From contig NZ_CP021425.1 in NCBI RefSeq assembly GCF_002162375.1, positions 861,001 through 925,000 of the forward strand: a DNA stretch of 64,000 nt. The letters are read 5' to 3'. The position numbers and the translations under genes are program-made. This DNA is from Oleiphilus messinensis (GTDB lineage: Bacteria; Pseudomonadota; Gammaproteobacteria; Pseudomonadales; Oleiphilaceae). Positions 1 to 10,820 of the stretch are shown here, in pieces. Positions within the stretch are counted from its first letter, which is position 1; every line of letters starts with the position of its first letter. The notes under the pieces were generated by a model. The model saw only the letters and a program-made list of their open reading frames with translations. It was not told the DNA's origin and did no database searches.

Positions 1-863
1 ATAAACCTCATACCTGTCAGGTCGAGCGTAATTATCCTTACGACAAAGGAGAGCTGGCAGAAAAAATGGTTGCTGCTGCCTTGTCGGCCATTGATGGAAA
101 AACGGGGGGGAGCTTCGATTTCTCTGTAACCAACTGTGATCGTTCCATCGGTGCACGTTTGTCTGGTGAAATCGCTAAACGACATGGTAACCAGGGGATG
201 GCGGATGCCCCGATCAAGTTTAATTTGACTGGAACAGCAGGACAAAGTTTCGGCGTTTGGAATGCGGGCGGTCTGGACATGAGTCTGGAAGGCGATGCCA
301 ATGATTACGTCGGAAAGGGTATGACCGGTGGTAAGTTGACCATACGACCGCCAAAGTGCTCCTCTTTTGCTTCTCAGGATACCGCAATAGTCGGTAATAC
401 CTGTCTTTATGGCGCAACAGGTGGTAAGTTGTTCGCGGCTGGCCGGGCGGGTGAGCGATTTGGCGTTCGTAACTCCGGAGTGCATGCCGTGGTTGAGGGA
501 GTTGGCGATCACTGCTGTGAATATATGACGGGTGGTCTGATTACTGTTCTGGGTAATACCGGTTACAACTTCGGTGCCGGTATGACTGGCGGTTTTGCTT
601 ACGTGCTTGATCTGGAAAATACGTTTGTAGATAAATACAACCACGAATTGGTTGAAATTCACAGAATATCCAGTGAACCCATGGAAGCGTACCGCAATCA
701 TTTGAGATCTGTGATTGAAGAGCATGTGACTGAAACCGGAAGTGAGTGGGGTCAGCAGATCCTGGATAACTTTGATGATTACACAGGGCGTTTCTGGCTG
801 GTAAAGCCGAAGGCTGCAAGTCTTGGGAGCTTGTTGGACAGTACGCGAGCTCGTCCAGAGTAA
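1..863 (+). CDS. gltB: Glutamate synthase large subunit, C-terminal part (5' end outside window)
   Basis: The reading frame is open from the first bases of the window, so the gene starts upstream and only about the last 287 codons are seen. The visible part is the GXGXG beta-helix domain of the NADPH-dependent glutamate synthase alpha subunit, with repeated Gly-rich turns such as [17 protein letters not shown] and a second run ending in [21 protein letters not shown]. This domain is structural and packs against the amidotransferase and FMN/Fe-S synthase domains, which lie outside the window. gltD follows after 38 bases on the same strand, the usual gltBD operon. Identification rests on this domain plus the gltD neighbour. 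Confidence 0.95.
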   Translation, partial: KPHTCQVERNYPYDKGELAEKMVAAALSAIDGKTGGSFDFSVTNCDRSIGARLSGEIAKRHGNQGMADAPIKFNLTGTAGQSFGVWNAGGLDMSLEGDANDYVGKGMTGGKLTIRPPKCSSFASQDTAIVGNTCLYGATGGKLFAAGRAGERFGVRNSGVHAVVEGVGDHCCEYMTGGLITVLGNTGYNFGAGMTGGFAYVLDLENTFVDKYNHELVEIHRISSEPMEAYRNHLRSVIEEHVTETGSEWGQQILDNFDDYTGRFWLVKPKAASLGSLLDSTRARPE

Positions 864-895
864 ACAACGGGCTGAAAGGTTAAGACAGAGGTTAA

Positions 896-2320
<1,425 letters not shown>

Positions 2321-2337
2321 TCGACAATATGATAAGA

Positions 2338-2366
2338 AAGGCACGGTTGGTCCCGTGCCTTTTTTG
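2338..2366 (+). terminator. Intrinsic terminator of gltBD
   Basis: A 9-bp perfect stem (2338-2346 with 2353-2361) closes a 6-base loop and is followed by a T run. It lies 18 bases after the gltD stop and before hemE. Confidence 0.85.
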
Positions 2367-2406
2367 TTTCTGGTTATTTGTATTTCGGCTTAAGAGTATT
2401 TGATTG

Positions 2407-3480
2407 ATGACTGATTTAAAAAATGATCGTTTTTTACGAGCGTTGTTAAAAGAGCCTGTTGATGTGACGCCTGTTTGGATGATGCGCCAAGCCGGTCGTT
2501 ACTTGCCTGAATATAGAGCCTCCAGAGCCAATGCGGGCGATTTCCTGAGCCTTTGCAAGAATCCTGAATTTGCCTGTGAAGTAACACTTCAACCTTTGGA
2601 ACGTTTTCCTTTGGATGCTGCAATTCTCTTTTCCGATATTTTGACGATTCCGGATGCGATGGGATTGGGGCTTTACTTTGAAACAGGAGAAGGACCACGC
2701 TTTAAAAAAACAGTTCGTACTTATGCTGAAGCGGATGCATTACCCATACCCGATGTGACCTCGGATCTGGATTATGTGATGAATGCGGTCAAAACCATCC
2801 GAGCTGCTCTTTCAGGTCGGGTTCCACTCATTGGATTTTCGGGAAGTCCCTGGACATTGGCAACCTACATGGTTGAAGGTGGGTCGAGCAAAGACTTTCG
2901 ACAGATCAAGCGTATGATATTCTCCGAGCCAGAAACGGCCCACGTATTGTTGGCCAAGTTGGCGGATACGGTTACGGCGTATTTGAATGCCCAGATCGCT
3001 GCAGGTGCGCAAGCTGTGCAAATCTTTGATACCTGGGGTGGCGTATTGAGTCCGCAAGCTTACCAAGAATTTTCACTCAACTACATGCAGCGAATCGTCA
3101 GTGGTTTGACTCGTGAGCATGAGGGGCGACGAATCCCTGTTATTTTGTTTACCAAGAACGGTGGTCAATGGCTCGAGCGAATAGCTGCAGCAGGTGCTGA
3201 TGCCGTAGGTTTGGACTGGACCACGGATATTGGCGATGCAAGGCAACGGATTGGAGACAAAGTGGCCTTGCAGGGAAATATGGATCCATCCATGTTATAC
3301 GCATCGCCCGAGCGAATTCGTCAGGAAGTGGCCGATATACTTAAGCGATATGGACATGGATCCGGGCATGTTTTCAACCTGGGTCATGGTATTGCACTTG
3401 ATGCGGATCCGGATCATGCCAAAGTCTTCATTGAAGCTGTGCATGAACTGAGTTCGGCATACCACCAAGACCCGGTGTAG
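2407..3480 (+). CDS. hemE: Uroporphyrinogen decarboxylase
   Basis: HemE removes four carboxyl groups from uroporphyrinogen III to give coproporphyrinogen III in heme synthesis, in the cytosol. The 357-residue product carries the N-terminal signature [16 protein letters not shown] (near residues 22-37) and the second signature [13 protein letters not shown]. The substrate-binding Asp of [18 protein letters not shown] is also present. The start is set at ATG 2407 because it matches the usual family N-terminus ([13 protein letters not shown]); an in-frame TTG sits one codon earlier. radA begins 17 bases after the stop, so the two may be co-transcribed. The same gltB-gltD-hemE order occurs in Pseudomonas. 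Confidence 0.97.
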   Translation: MTDLKNDRFLRALLKEPVDVTPVWMMRQAGRYLPEYRASRANAGDFLSLCKNPEFACEVTLQPLERFPLDAAILFSDILTIPDAMGLGLYFETGEGPRFKKTVRTYAEADALPIPDVTSDLDYVMNAVKTIRAALSGRVPLIGFSGSPWTLATYMVEGGSSKDFRQIKRMIFSEPETAHVLLAKLADTVTAYLNAQIAAGAQAVQIFDTWGGVLSPQAYQEFSLNYMQRIVSGLTREHEGRRIPVILFTKNGGQWLERIAAAGADAVGLDWTTDIGDARQRIGDKVALQGNMDPSMLYASPERIRQEVADILKRYGHGSGHVFNLGHGIALDADPDHAKVFIEAVHELSSAYHQDPV

Positions 3481-3497
3481 TTGCGTTAACGTTTGCA

Positions 3498-4859
3498 ATG
3501 GCGAAAACTAAAACGGCATATGTGTGCACTGAATGCGGTGCGGACCATTCCAAATGGCAAGGGCAGTGTGTTGCCTGTGGTGAGTGGAATACACTCAAAG
3601 AGCTGAAGCTGGAATCGAGATCCAGTGCTGCGCGAACCGAGCGGCTTTCGGGGTATGCCGGTGCGCAATCCCGAATTGAGTCTCTCAGTGATATCAGTTT
3701 GCAGGAGTCGCCTCGCAAATCCACCGGAATGAACGAATTGGATCGTGTATTAGGTGGCGGGCTCGTCGCCGGGGCTGCGATTTTGCTGGGTGGGCAGCCT
3801 GGAGCGGGGAAAAGTACTCTGTTGTTGCAGATCATGAGCTATTTCAGTCAACAGAGTACTGTCTTGTATGTTACGGGTGAAGAGTCGCTTCAGCAGGTCG
3901 CGATGCGGGCTTCCCGGCTGGGTATCCAGGCTGGTCAGATGAAAATGCTCACCGAAACAAATGTGGAAACGATTGTTTCTGTCGCACGAGACCTGAATCC
4001 TGCAGTTGTTGTCGTGGATAGTATTCAAGTCATGTACCGAGACGGGGTAGAGTCGGCCCCAGGTAGTGTGTCCCAGGTTCGGGAAAGTGCGGCATTTCTA
4101 ACCCAATTTGCAAAACAGACTGGCACTGTTTTGTGGTTGGTTGGTCATGTTACCAAAGATGGTTCGCTTGCCGGGCCCAAAGTCCTGGAACATATGATTG
4201 ATTGTTCGCTCATGCTTGAGGGTGAGCAACACAGTCGATTTCGGACTCTGCGTGGGGTAAAAAATCGCTTTGGCGCGGTTAACGAACTCGGTATATTCGC
4301 GATGCTGGAATCGGGTTTGAAAGAAGTGAAAAACCCCAGTGCTATCTTTCTGAGTCGTACCGAAGAACCGTTACCTGGCAGTGTGGTTACGGTTCTCTGG
4401 GAAGGTACCCGTCCTTTATTGGTCGAAATTCAGGCTTTGGCGGACGAATCATTCGCCCAACCCCGTCGAGTGGCAGTGGGGCTGGATCAAAACCGTCTGG
4501 TGATGCTACTGGCTGTTCTGCACCGGCACGGTGGTTTGAATATGGGTGATCAGGATGTTTTTGCCAATGTTGTTGGTGGTGTTAAAGTTTCCGAAACCAG
4601 TGCTGATTTAGCGGTGGTGTGTTCTGTCATATCGACCTTCAGAGATCAGGCGTTACCCAAGGGCTTGGTGGTTTTTGGCGAGATTGGTTTGTCTGGAGAG
4701 ATTCGTCCGGTAGCAAATGGGCAAGAGCGTGTTCTGGAGGCACAGAAGCACGGTTTTACGAAAGCGATTGTGCCGAAATCAAATGTTCCCAGAACGCCGC
4801 CAGAAGGAATGGAAGTTGTTGCGGTATCCAGATTAAGTGAAGTGCTTGATCATATTTAA
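3498..4859 (+). CDS. radA: DNA repair protein RadA (Sms)
   Basis: RadA is a RecA-like helicase that drives branch migration during recombination repair. The 453-residue product has an N-terminal C4 zinc finger (CTECGADHSKWQGQCVAC, residues 10-27) and a Walker A motif GGQPGAGKST near residue 98. The RadA-specific KNRFG motif is near residue 254 (codons at about 4258-4272), followed by a C-terminal Lon-protease-like domain. Length is normal. It follows hemE closely and is convergent with the PilZ gene; radA beside a PilZ gene is also the Pseudomonas arrangement (PA4609/PA4608). Confidence 0.97.
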   Translation: MAKTKTAYVCTECGADHSKWQGQCVACGEWNTLKELKLESRSSAARTERLSGYAGAQSRIESLSDISLQESPRKSTGMNELDRVLGGGLVAGAAILLGGQPGAGKSTLLLQIMSYFSQQSTVLYVTGEESLQQVAMRASRLGIQAGQMKMLTETNVETIVSVARDLNPAVVVVDSIQVMYRDGVESAPGSVSQVRESAAFLTQFAKQTGTVLWLVGHVTKDGSLAGPKVLEHMIDCSLMLEGEQHSRFRTLRGVKNRFGAVNELGIFAMLESGLKEVKNPSAIFLSRTEEPLPGSVVTVLWEGTRPLLVEIQALADESFAQPRRVAVGLDQNRLVMLLAVLHRHGGLNMGDQDVFANVVGGVKVSETSADLAVVCSVISTFRDQALPKGLVVFGEIGLSGEIRPVANGQERVLEAQKHGFTKAIVPKSNVPRTPPEGMEVVAVSRLSEVLDHI

Positions 4860-4886
4860 CCACTGATCGCCGTGCCTGTTTCTATT

Positions 4887-5291
4887 TTACTCAGCTGGGG
4901 GCAAATGCGCGTGGGCATCGATCAGGGCTGAGAGTTCGCGTTCTATCAAACTTGGGTCGCCTACATTAAGTTCAATCAGCCGTTTCAAGTGCGTTATGCT
5001 ATCCAAGTCGATGTATTTGCAAAAAAAGCCCAGTTGATTTTGATGTTTGTGGGCCAGTTCGACAGACATGATGATTGCGGTACTGCTCTCGTTATTCAGG
5101 TGGATAACGGCCTCAAAAGCATTGCTTTCATCGCCGGTCCAGTCTTCAGGAATTGCCGTTAAAAGCCCCTTCAGTGAAATATCCAGAACCTGAGTTATCC
5201 AGTTGTCATCCCCTTGGTGCAATGTGCAGTTTGCATCGAAATCGATGCGTTTGAAATGTCTGCGCTCATCTGATTGATTACTTTGTGTCAT
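4887..5291 (-). CDS. PilZ-domain c-di-GMP receptor, MapZ/PA4608-like
   Basis: This 134-residue single-domain PilZ protein has both c-di-GMP-binding signatures: RxxxR at residues 11-15 (RHFKR) and DxSxxG at residues 37-42 (DISLKG). The C-terminal helix region with IDLDSITHLKRLIELNVGD closely resembles Pseudomonas PA4608 (MapZ). PA4608 also lies next to radA, and it relays c-di-GMP to the chemotaxis methyltransferase CheR1 in P. aeruginosa. Whether that partner is shared here is inference. Start: ATG 5291 has a GAGG-type ribosome site about 9 bases upstream and is preferred over an in-frame TTG at 5312. Confidence 0.9.
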   Translation of the reverse strand: MTQSNQSDERRHFKRIDFDANCTLHQGDDNWITQVLDISLKGLLTAIPEDWTGDESNAFEAVIHLNNESSTAIIMSVELAHKHQNQLGFFCKYIDLDSITHLKRLIELNVGDPSLIERELSALIDAHAHLPPAE

Positions 5292-5411
5292 GCAAGGGCC
5301 TCGCGTGAACAATTTTAGGGGATGTCTATTAAAAGAATAATAGTCGCCCTCATGGGTTTGTCATGCAATAAGGCTACGAACTATTGAATTTTACGTGCCG
5401 AGTAATGAAGA

Positions 5412-5443
5412 AAGCATCGATTATTTCACGCTAACCGATGCTT
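5412..5443 (-). terminator. Possible terminator of ettA
   Basis: An 8-bp perfect stem (5412-5419 with 5436-5443) has a long 16-base loop. Read on the minus strand it is followed by a short T/C-rich stretch. It lies 20 bases downstream of the ettA stop; the long loop and poor T run make it a weak call. Confidence 0.4.
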
Positions 5444-5463
5444 CCCAAGCGGAGCTTGCGCGA

Positions 5464-7125
5464 TTACGCCAGTTTTTTGTACTTCATTCGGGTTGGGGCT
5501 TTTGCGGATTCGCCTTTACGGGCTGTGAAATCTTCATCATATTCGGAGAAGTTGCCTTCAAACCAGACAACTTCACTATCCCCTTCAAACGCCAGAATAT
5601 GGGTGGCAATTCGGTCGAGGAACCAACGATCGTGCGAAATTACGATTGCGCAGCCAGGGAATGCCAGAATAGCTTCCTCCAGTGCTCGTAGTGTTTCAAC
5701 GTCGAGGTCATTGGTAGGCTCGTCGAGCAACAGAACATTGCCGCCATCTTTTAACAGTTTGGCTAAGTGCAAGCGGTTACGTTCACCGCCGGAAAGATCA
5801 CCGACCCGTTTTTGCTGATCTGTGCCTTTAAAGTTGAAACGCCCGCAATAGGCTCGTGATGGTGTCTGATAATTGCCGACCTGAATGATATCTTGGCCAT
5901 CGCTCAGTTCTTCCCATACGGTTTTACTGCCATCCAGATCCCGCATTTGGTCAACATACGACAGTTTCACAGTCTCCCCGACAACAACACTGCCACTGTC
6001 TGGTTGTTCAACACCGGCGAAGAGCTTGAACAGCGTCGATTTACCTGCGCCGTTACCACCAATTACACCCACGATACTTCCGGGTGGTACCGTGAAGGAT
6101 AGGTTCTCATACAATAGTTTGTCATCAAACTTTTTCGAAATACCCTGTACGTCAATGACATTGTCCCCCAGCCTTGGTCCGGGTGGAATATAGAGTTCCA
6201 TGGTTTCATTGCGTTTCTGGAAGTCTTGCGAATTCAACTCATCGAAGCGAGCCAGTCGGGCTTTGCTTTTTGCATGGCGGCCTTTCGGGTTGCTGCGTAC
6301 CCATTCCAATTCGGATTTGATGGTGCGTTGCCGTGCCGCCTCCTGCTTTTCTTCCAGTGCCAGGCGTTTTTCTTTCGCTTCCAGCCATGCGGAATAGTTT
6401 CCTTCATACGGAATACCGTGTCCGCGGTCCAACTCAAGTATCCAGCCTGCGACATTGTCCAGGAAGTAGCGATCATGGGTGATGGCGACCACAGTTCCAG
6501 TGTAATCGTGTAGGAAGCGCTCCAGCCAGGCTACACTTTCTGCATCCAGGTGGTTGGTAGGCTCGTCCAGAAGTAACATGTCCGGCTTTGAAAGCAGCAG
6601 CCGACAGAGTGCGACTCGGCGACGCTCACCCCCGGAAAGTTTTGAAACATCCGCTTCCCAAGGCGGGAGGCGTAACGCATCTGCCGCGACTTCGAGTGTT
6701 CTTTCGAGGTTGTGCGCATCGGCAGCTTGAATAATGCTTTCCAGTTTGGCCTGCTCTGCTGCTAACGCATCAAAATCTGCATCAGGTTCTGCATAAGCAG
6801 CATAAACCTCGTCGAGACGCGTCATTGCGTTTTTTATTTCCGAGAGGCCGTCCTCAACGTTGCCTCGGACATCTTTCTCCGGGTCGAGTTGGGGTTCCTG
6901 AGGAAGGTAGCCAACATTAATACCGGGCTGAGGGCGTGCTTCACCAACGATATCCTGGTCAACCCCGGCCATAATTTTCAACAATGTTGATTTACCCGAA
7001 CCATTTAAGCCGAGCACCCCAATTTTGGCCCCGGGAAAAAAGGACAGGGATATGTCTTTTAAAATCTCCCTTTTTGGGGGGACAATCTTGCCCACCCGAT
7101 TCATTGTATAGACGTATTGAGCCAT
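5464..7125 (-). CDS. ettA: Energy-dependent translational throttle protein EttA (ABC-F ATPase)
   Basis: EttA is a soluble ABC-F ATPase that binds the ribosomal E site and gates the first elongation step according to energy state. The 553-residue product has two ABC domains. Walker A motifs are GLNGSGKST near residue 39 and GGNGAGKST near residue 357. Both domains have an LSGGE signature, and the Walker B motifs are LLLDEPTNHLD and LLLDEPTNDLD. A charged linker (P-site tRNA interaction motif) lies between them. There are no membrane segments, so it is not a transporter. Length matches E. coli EttA (about 555). Confidence 0.96.
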   Translation of the reverse strand: MAQYVYTMNRVGKIVPPKREILKDISLSFFPGAKIGVLGLNGSGKSTLLKIMAGVDQDIVGEARPQPGINVGYLPQEPQLDPEKDVRGNVEDGLSEIKNAMTRLDEVYAAYAEPDADFDALAAEQAKLESIIQAADAHNLERTLEVAADALRLPPWEADVSKLSGGERRRVALCRLLLSKPDMLLLDEPTNHLDAESVAWLERFLHDYTGTVVAITHDRYFLDNVAGWILELDRGHGIPYEGNYSAWLEAKEKRLALEEKQEAARQRTIKSELEWVRSNPKGRHAKSKARLARFDELNSQDFQKRNETMELYIPPGPRLGDNVIDVQGISKKFDDKLLYENLSFTVPPGSIVGVIGGNGAGKSTLFKLFAGVEQPDSGSVVVGETVKLSYVDQMRDLDGSKTVWEELSDGQDIIQVGNYQTPSRAYCGRFNFKGTDQQKRVGDLSGGERNRLHLAKLLKDGGNVLLLDEPTNDLDVETLRALEEAILAFPGCAIVISHDRWFLDRIATHILAFEGDSEVVWFEGNFSEYDEDFTARKGESAKAPTRMKYKKLA

Positions 7126-7429
7126 AAACGTAAAAACCTGTTAATTTGTCGATTTTAAGCAGTCGAAAGAGACATCGATCACTCAATCACTCTGATTCGC
7201 TGATAAAATGGGCCAGCAATTTGGCATTAGTGTCATCTATCTGCATGACCTGAGTAATTTTGGATTATCTGTGGACTGTTGATGATTTGTTGCGCGTGCT
7301 TGCGATAATTAGACCTCTAATGGTAAACCAGAGTGCACGGGAAAGAAATTTTTTGTCGAAAATCGGATTATAAAAACAACCTGTGGCAATGGGGCGTGAG
7401 ATGGTGTTGAGTTCGGGAAAACGTGGGTG
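7126..7429. other. Divergent intergenic region between ettA and the GGDEF-EAL gene
   Basis: About 300 bases separate two divergently read genes and must hold both promoters. A weak sigma70-like pair TTGATG (7279-7284) and GATAAT (7304-7309) has a 19-base spacer and points toward the GGDEF-EAL gene. No RNA gene, repeat or clear operator is visible. Confidence 0.35.
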
Positions 7430-10400
7430 ATGGTGCCATTATTTGATATTGCGGCCGTTGTTCTGGTGCTGGGTGGCGGTCTGGGTTTATTTTTCTTCCG
7501 ATATATTAATCGCTCCCGTGACCGGCGAACGGCCTACGGTTTGCGTCGCCGGTATGAAACGCTATACAACGCTGCTGCGTCTGCGCTTTGGGTCGTTGAC
7601 TTGTCCGCCCTGCATAATAAATTCCTCGGTCACGGTGTGCGTGACTTGCCTTCCCTTGAAAAGTTCCTCGCCCGTGTTGATGAACGTGAACTCAACCTTC
7701 AAGGCCTGATTCGAGTACGTGAAGTGAACTGGGCTTCCGTTGAGCTTTTTGTTGCGCGTAATAAAAGCGCCCTGCTCAAGCACATTAATCAGGTATGTCT
7801 GCAACAAAGTTTGCCGGTTACCGCCCTTAATTCCCGTGGCGTTCGTGAGGGCGTTTGGAATCTCGATTTTGAAATTGTTTTGCCTGATTGCGGGGGGCAT
7901 GATATTGCTTTGTGGGTGAATGCGGCATTGCCCCTGTTTCAATCCGGTTTTGATGACGTTCTGGTGACGTTGATTGATATCACCGACCGGCAACGGATGG
8001 CGAAGCGGTTGGTGGAGACAGAGGGTTTCTGGAAACATATCGTGGAATCGGTTCCAGATCTGGTTTATGTCAATGATCAAGAGAAGAAACAGATTCGGTA
8101 CGCTAACCGCGAAGTCGGTGAGATGTTAGGCTATTCGTCGGATGATATCCATGACTTTGATCGGGGCTACTGGAGTCAATTGGTCCATCCAGATGATAAG
8201 CAAACGATGCAACAGGCGACTCACAAAGCCGCCAATCTTGAACCGGGCGAGATTCTTGAGACTCGATTCAGGATGCGTCATCGAAACGGGCAATGGCGTT
8301 GGATGTATTTCCGTAACCGCGTTTTTGAGCAAACCGAAGCAGGGGGTGTGAAGTCCTATTTAGGCTTGGGGCGTGATATTACCGCAGAGTATGAAGCGAA
8401 ACGACAGATTGAAGAGCGAGAAGAGCACTATCGCTTGTTGGCTGAAAACATGGCGGACGTCGTGTGGACCACGGACCGAAATTTCCAGATTCGTTACATC
8501 AGCCCCTCTGTGACGCGTGTATTTGGTTACAGTCCCCAAGAAGTGATTGGTACCAAGATTTTTGATTTATTCTCAGACGACCAGATTGATGTCTTCCGGG
8601 CCGAGATTCGTCAACACATTCGCCGACATCGTTCTCAAGTCGACAGAGAGAACGCATTTATCGCAAAAGATGTATATTCCCTGGAAATGGAGGCGCAGTG
8701 TAAATCCGGGCGCGCGATAACCATTGAATTGAGTTTGTCTTTTCTTGTGGACACTTTTGGGAAAATACAAGGTGTTACAGGGACATGTCGTGATATCTCA
8801 TCCCGTTGTCGGGCGGAAAATGATTTGCGTATGGCGGCAGGTGTTTTCGAAAACAGCACAGAAGCGATCATCATCGCCAATTCCAATGGGGAAATAATTC
8901 AGGTCAACCGAGCATTTTCAGGCATTACTGGTTATGCACCAACGGAAGTAGAAGGTCGATCCATTCCTGCCGTCTTAGGGATCCGAAATCGACATCAGAT
9001 TGACGACCTCTGGTGGCATCTCGATGAGCATGGCTTCTGGCAGAGGGATATTGCACTTATTCGACGTGGTGGTAATCCATTCCCTGCTTGGATGGGGATG
9101 ACTGCAATCCATGATGATCGTGAAAAACTGGTTAGCTATATTGCTATTTTTAGTGATGTGTCAGAGCGTAAAGCCAATGAGGAGGCGATTCACCGGCTGG
9201 CGTTTTACGATGAGTTAACAGGACTCGCCAATCGAACGCTGATGTCACAGGAGATCAACCGTTGTGTTGAGCGTAGTCAACGTGGCGACTTCATGTTTGC
9301 TTTACTTTACCTTGATCTCGACCGTTTTAAGCCTGTGAATGATTCATTGGGTCATGCTGCTGGCGATACATTGTTGCAGGATGTGGCGGGTCGTTTGCGG
9401 CAATGTGTGCGGGATGGTGACCTGGTATCCCGTATGGGAGGGGATGAGTTTACGATTTTATTGGGTGTTACCTCCGAGAATGAAGGCAAAGCCCGACGCG
9501 CAGCGATCCATGTTGCTCGAAAGGTGTTAGCTGGATTTGAGCTGCCGTTCAGTCTAATGGGACGCGAAATTTTCATCAGTGCAAGCATTGGGATCGCCGT
9601 TGCTGGTCGAGATGGGGTGATCGGCTCCGAGCTCTTAAAAAATGCAGATACAGCAATGTACTATGCCAAAGGTAAGGGCCGGAATAACTACCAGTTTTAC
9701 ATGAGTGATATGAACTCGCGCGCGATGGAGCGCCTAGAGCTCGAAAATGATTTGCGGCGTGCAATTGAACAACATCAGCTCAAGCTGGAGTACCAACCGC
9801 AAATTAGCGCCAAGTCCGGGGCTGCGGTTGGCATGGAGGCATTGCTTCGCTGGGACCATCCGGAAAAGGGTCGATTGATGCCGGCGCAATTTATTACAAT
9901 TGCGGAAGAGAGTGGTGTCATTATATCGATTGGTCGCTGGGTGATTCAGGAAGCCTGTCAGCAATTGGTTCAGTGGCGCAAGGACGGTGTGGCAATCGAG
10001 CGTGTCGCCGTAAATCTCTCTGCGATACAGCTCAATGACGACGTAAACTTGGTCGACATTGTGTCCCAAGCCTTGCAAAAAACACGTATTGACCCAGGTA
10101 TGCTAGAGCTTGAAATTACCGAATCGATGATGATGGAGAATGTGGATTCGGTGATGCAGGTCTTGCGGCGTCTCAAGGCGCTGGGCGTGCGAATCTCTGT
10201 CGATGATTTTGGTACGGGGTATTCGTCGTTGAGCTATTTACGCCAGTTTCCCCTTGATACACTGAAGATCGATAAAAGCTTTATCAGAACGCTACCCGGT
10301 GGCGAAAATGATGAGCAAATCGTCAGAGCGATTGTGGCTATTGCTCATAGTTTAAAACTGGGAGTTATCGCCGAAGGGGTTGAAAATGAAGCTCAGCAGG

Positions 10401-10546
10401 AGCTGCTTACTCTTTTGGGGTGTGAGGAAGTGCAGGGCTTTTTATTTGGACGTGCGCTTCCACCTGATAATGTTTTGGACTGGTTTGAGCAAACCGAACT
10501 GACAAACACTTCTTCTCTTTCGAAAAGCGTATCAGCGCTGCATTGA
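7430..10546 (+). CDS. Membrane-anchored multi-PAS GGDEF-EAL c-di-GMP turnover protein
   Basis: A protein of about 1038 residues with one N-terminal transmembrane helix (residues 4-25). A degenerate PAS-like region (about 45-185) and three clear PAS/PAC units (about 195-330, 338-465 and 470-590) follow. The GGDEF domain has RMGGDEF near residue 670 and an RxxD inhibitory site (RDGD) exactly five residues upstream of GGDEF. The EAL domain begins with EALLRW near residue 803 and keeps the Glu of EITES, DDFGTGYSSL, the Lys of KIDKSF, EGVE and the late Gln. Both activities therefore look possible: cyclase with product inhibition, and phosphodiesterase. The ligand sensed by the PAS units is unknown. 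ATG 7430 is chosen; an in-frame GTG directly precedes it. Confidence 0.92.
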   Translation: MVPLFDIAAVVLVLGGGLGLFFFRYINRSRDRRTAYGLRRRYETLYNAAASALWVVDLSALHNKFLGHGVRDLPSLEKFLARVDERELNLQGLIRVREVNWASVELFVARNKSALLKHINQVCLQQSLPVTALNSRGVREGVWNLDFEIVLPDCGGHDIALWVNAALPLFQSGFDDVLVTLIDITDRQRMAKRLVETEGFWKHIVESVPDLVYVNDQEKKQIRYANREVGEMLGYSSDDIHDFDRGYWSQLVHPDDKQTMQQATHKAANLEPGEILETRFRMRHRNGQWRWMYFRNRVFEQTEAGGVKSYLGLGRDITAEYEAKRQIEEREEHYRLLAENMADVVWTTDRNFQIRYISPSVTRVFGYSPQEVIGTKIFDLFSDDQIDVFRAEIRQHIRRHRSQVDRENAFIAKDVYSLEMEAQCKSGRAITIELSLSFLVDTFGKIQGVTGTCRDISSRCRAENDLRMAAGVFENSTEAIIIANSNGEIIQVNRAFSGITGYAPTEVEGRSIPAVLGIRNRHQIDDLWWHLDEHGFWQRDIALIRRGGNPFPAWMGMTAIHDDREKLVSYIAIFSDVSERKANEEAIHRLAFYDELTGLANRTLMSQEINRCVERSQRGDFMFALLYLDLDRFKPVNDSLGHAAGDTLLQDVAGRLRQCVRDGDLVSRMGGDEFTILLGVTSENEGKARRAAIHVARKVLAGFELPFSLMGREIFISASIGIAVAGRDGVIGSELLKNADTAMYYAKGKGRNNYQFYMSDMNSRAMERLELENDLRRAIEQHQLKLEYQPQISAKSGAAVGMEALLRWDHPEKGRLMPAQFITIAEESGVIISIGRWVIQEACQQLVQWRKDGVAIERVAVNLSAIQLNDDVNLVDIVSQALQKTRIDPGMLELEITESMMMENVDSVMQVLRRLKALGVRISVDDFGTGYSSLSYLRQFPLDTLKIDKSFIRTLPGGENDEQIVRAIVAIAHSLKLGVIAEGVENEAQQELLTLLGCEEVQGFLFGRALPPDNVLDWFEQTELTNTSSLSKSVSALH

Positions 10547-10585
10547 CCTTCCGTTTGCCTGGATTTACGGTAGATCGTCAAATAA

Positions 10586-10590
10586 TCTAT
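10586..10590. repeat. Target site duplication, left copy
   Basis: TCTAT lies immediately outside the terminal repeat at 10591 and is repeated exactly at 12269-12273. Confidence 0.85.
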
Positions 10591-10604
10591 CCTAAATCCT
10601 GCAA
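10591..10604. repeat. IS terminal inverted repeat (transposase 3' side)
   Basis: CCTAAATCCTGCAA matches the reverse complement of 12255-12268 at 13 of 14 positions. Confidence 0.88.
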
Positions 10605-10820
10605 TCTATATGTCTGAATCGATTCGATACGACTATAGCGACATTTAGTGTCGATGGATCACCATTTTGCACACCATGCAACTGAAACAAGCGTAATTCA
10701 CTTGATTGGACTGTTTAAATTATAATCATCTCTATCGTCAACCGGAGCAACAGGCCAAAGTCTGCCTGACTCCAAATCTGGAATTTGCTTAGTCGAAGAA
10801 TTTAAGTATAGGTATTTTGG

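Noticed and set aside
5395..5818. Overlapping + strand frames opposite the end of ettA
   Set aside because: They are antisense to the conserved ABC signature region of ettA and show no family features.
10698..10727. Outward promoter inside the IS driving the neighbour
   Set aside because: TTCACT and TATAAT boxes exist on the + strand but point into the 3' end of the transposase gene, not out toward glyA.
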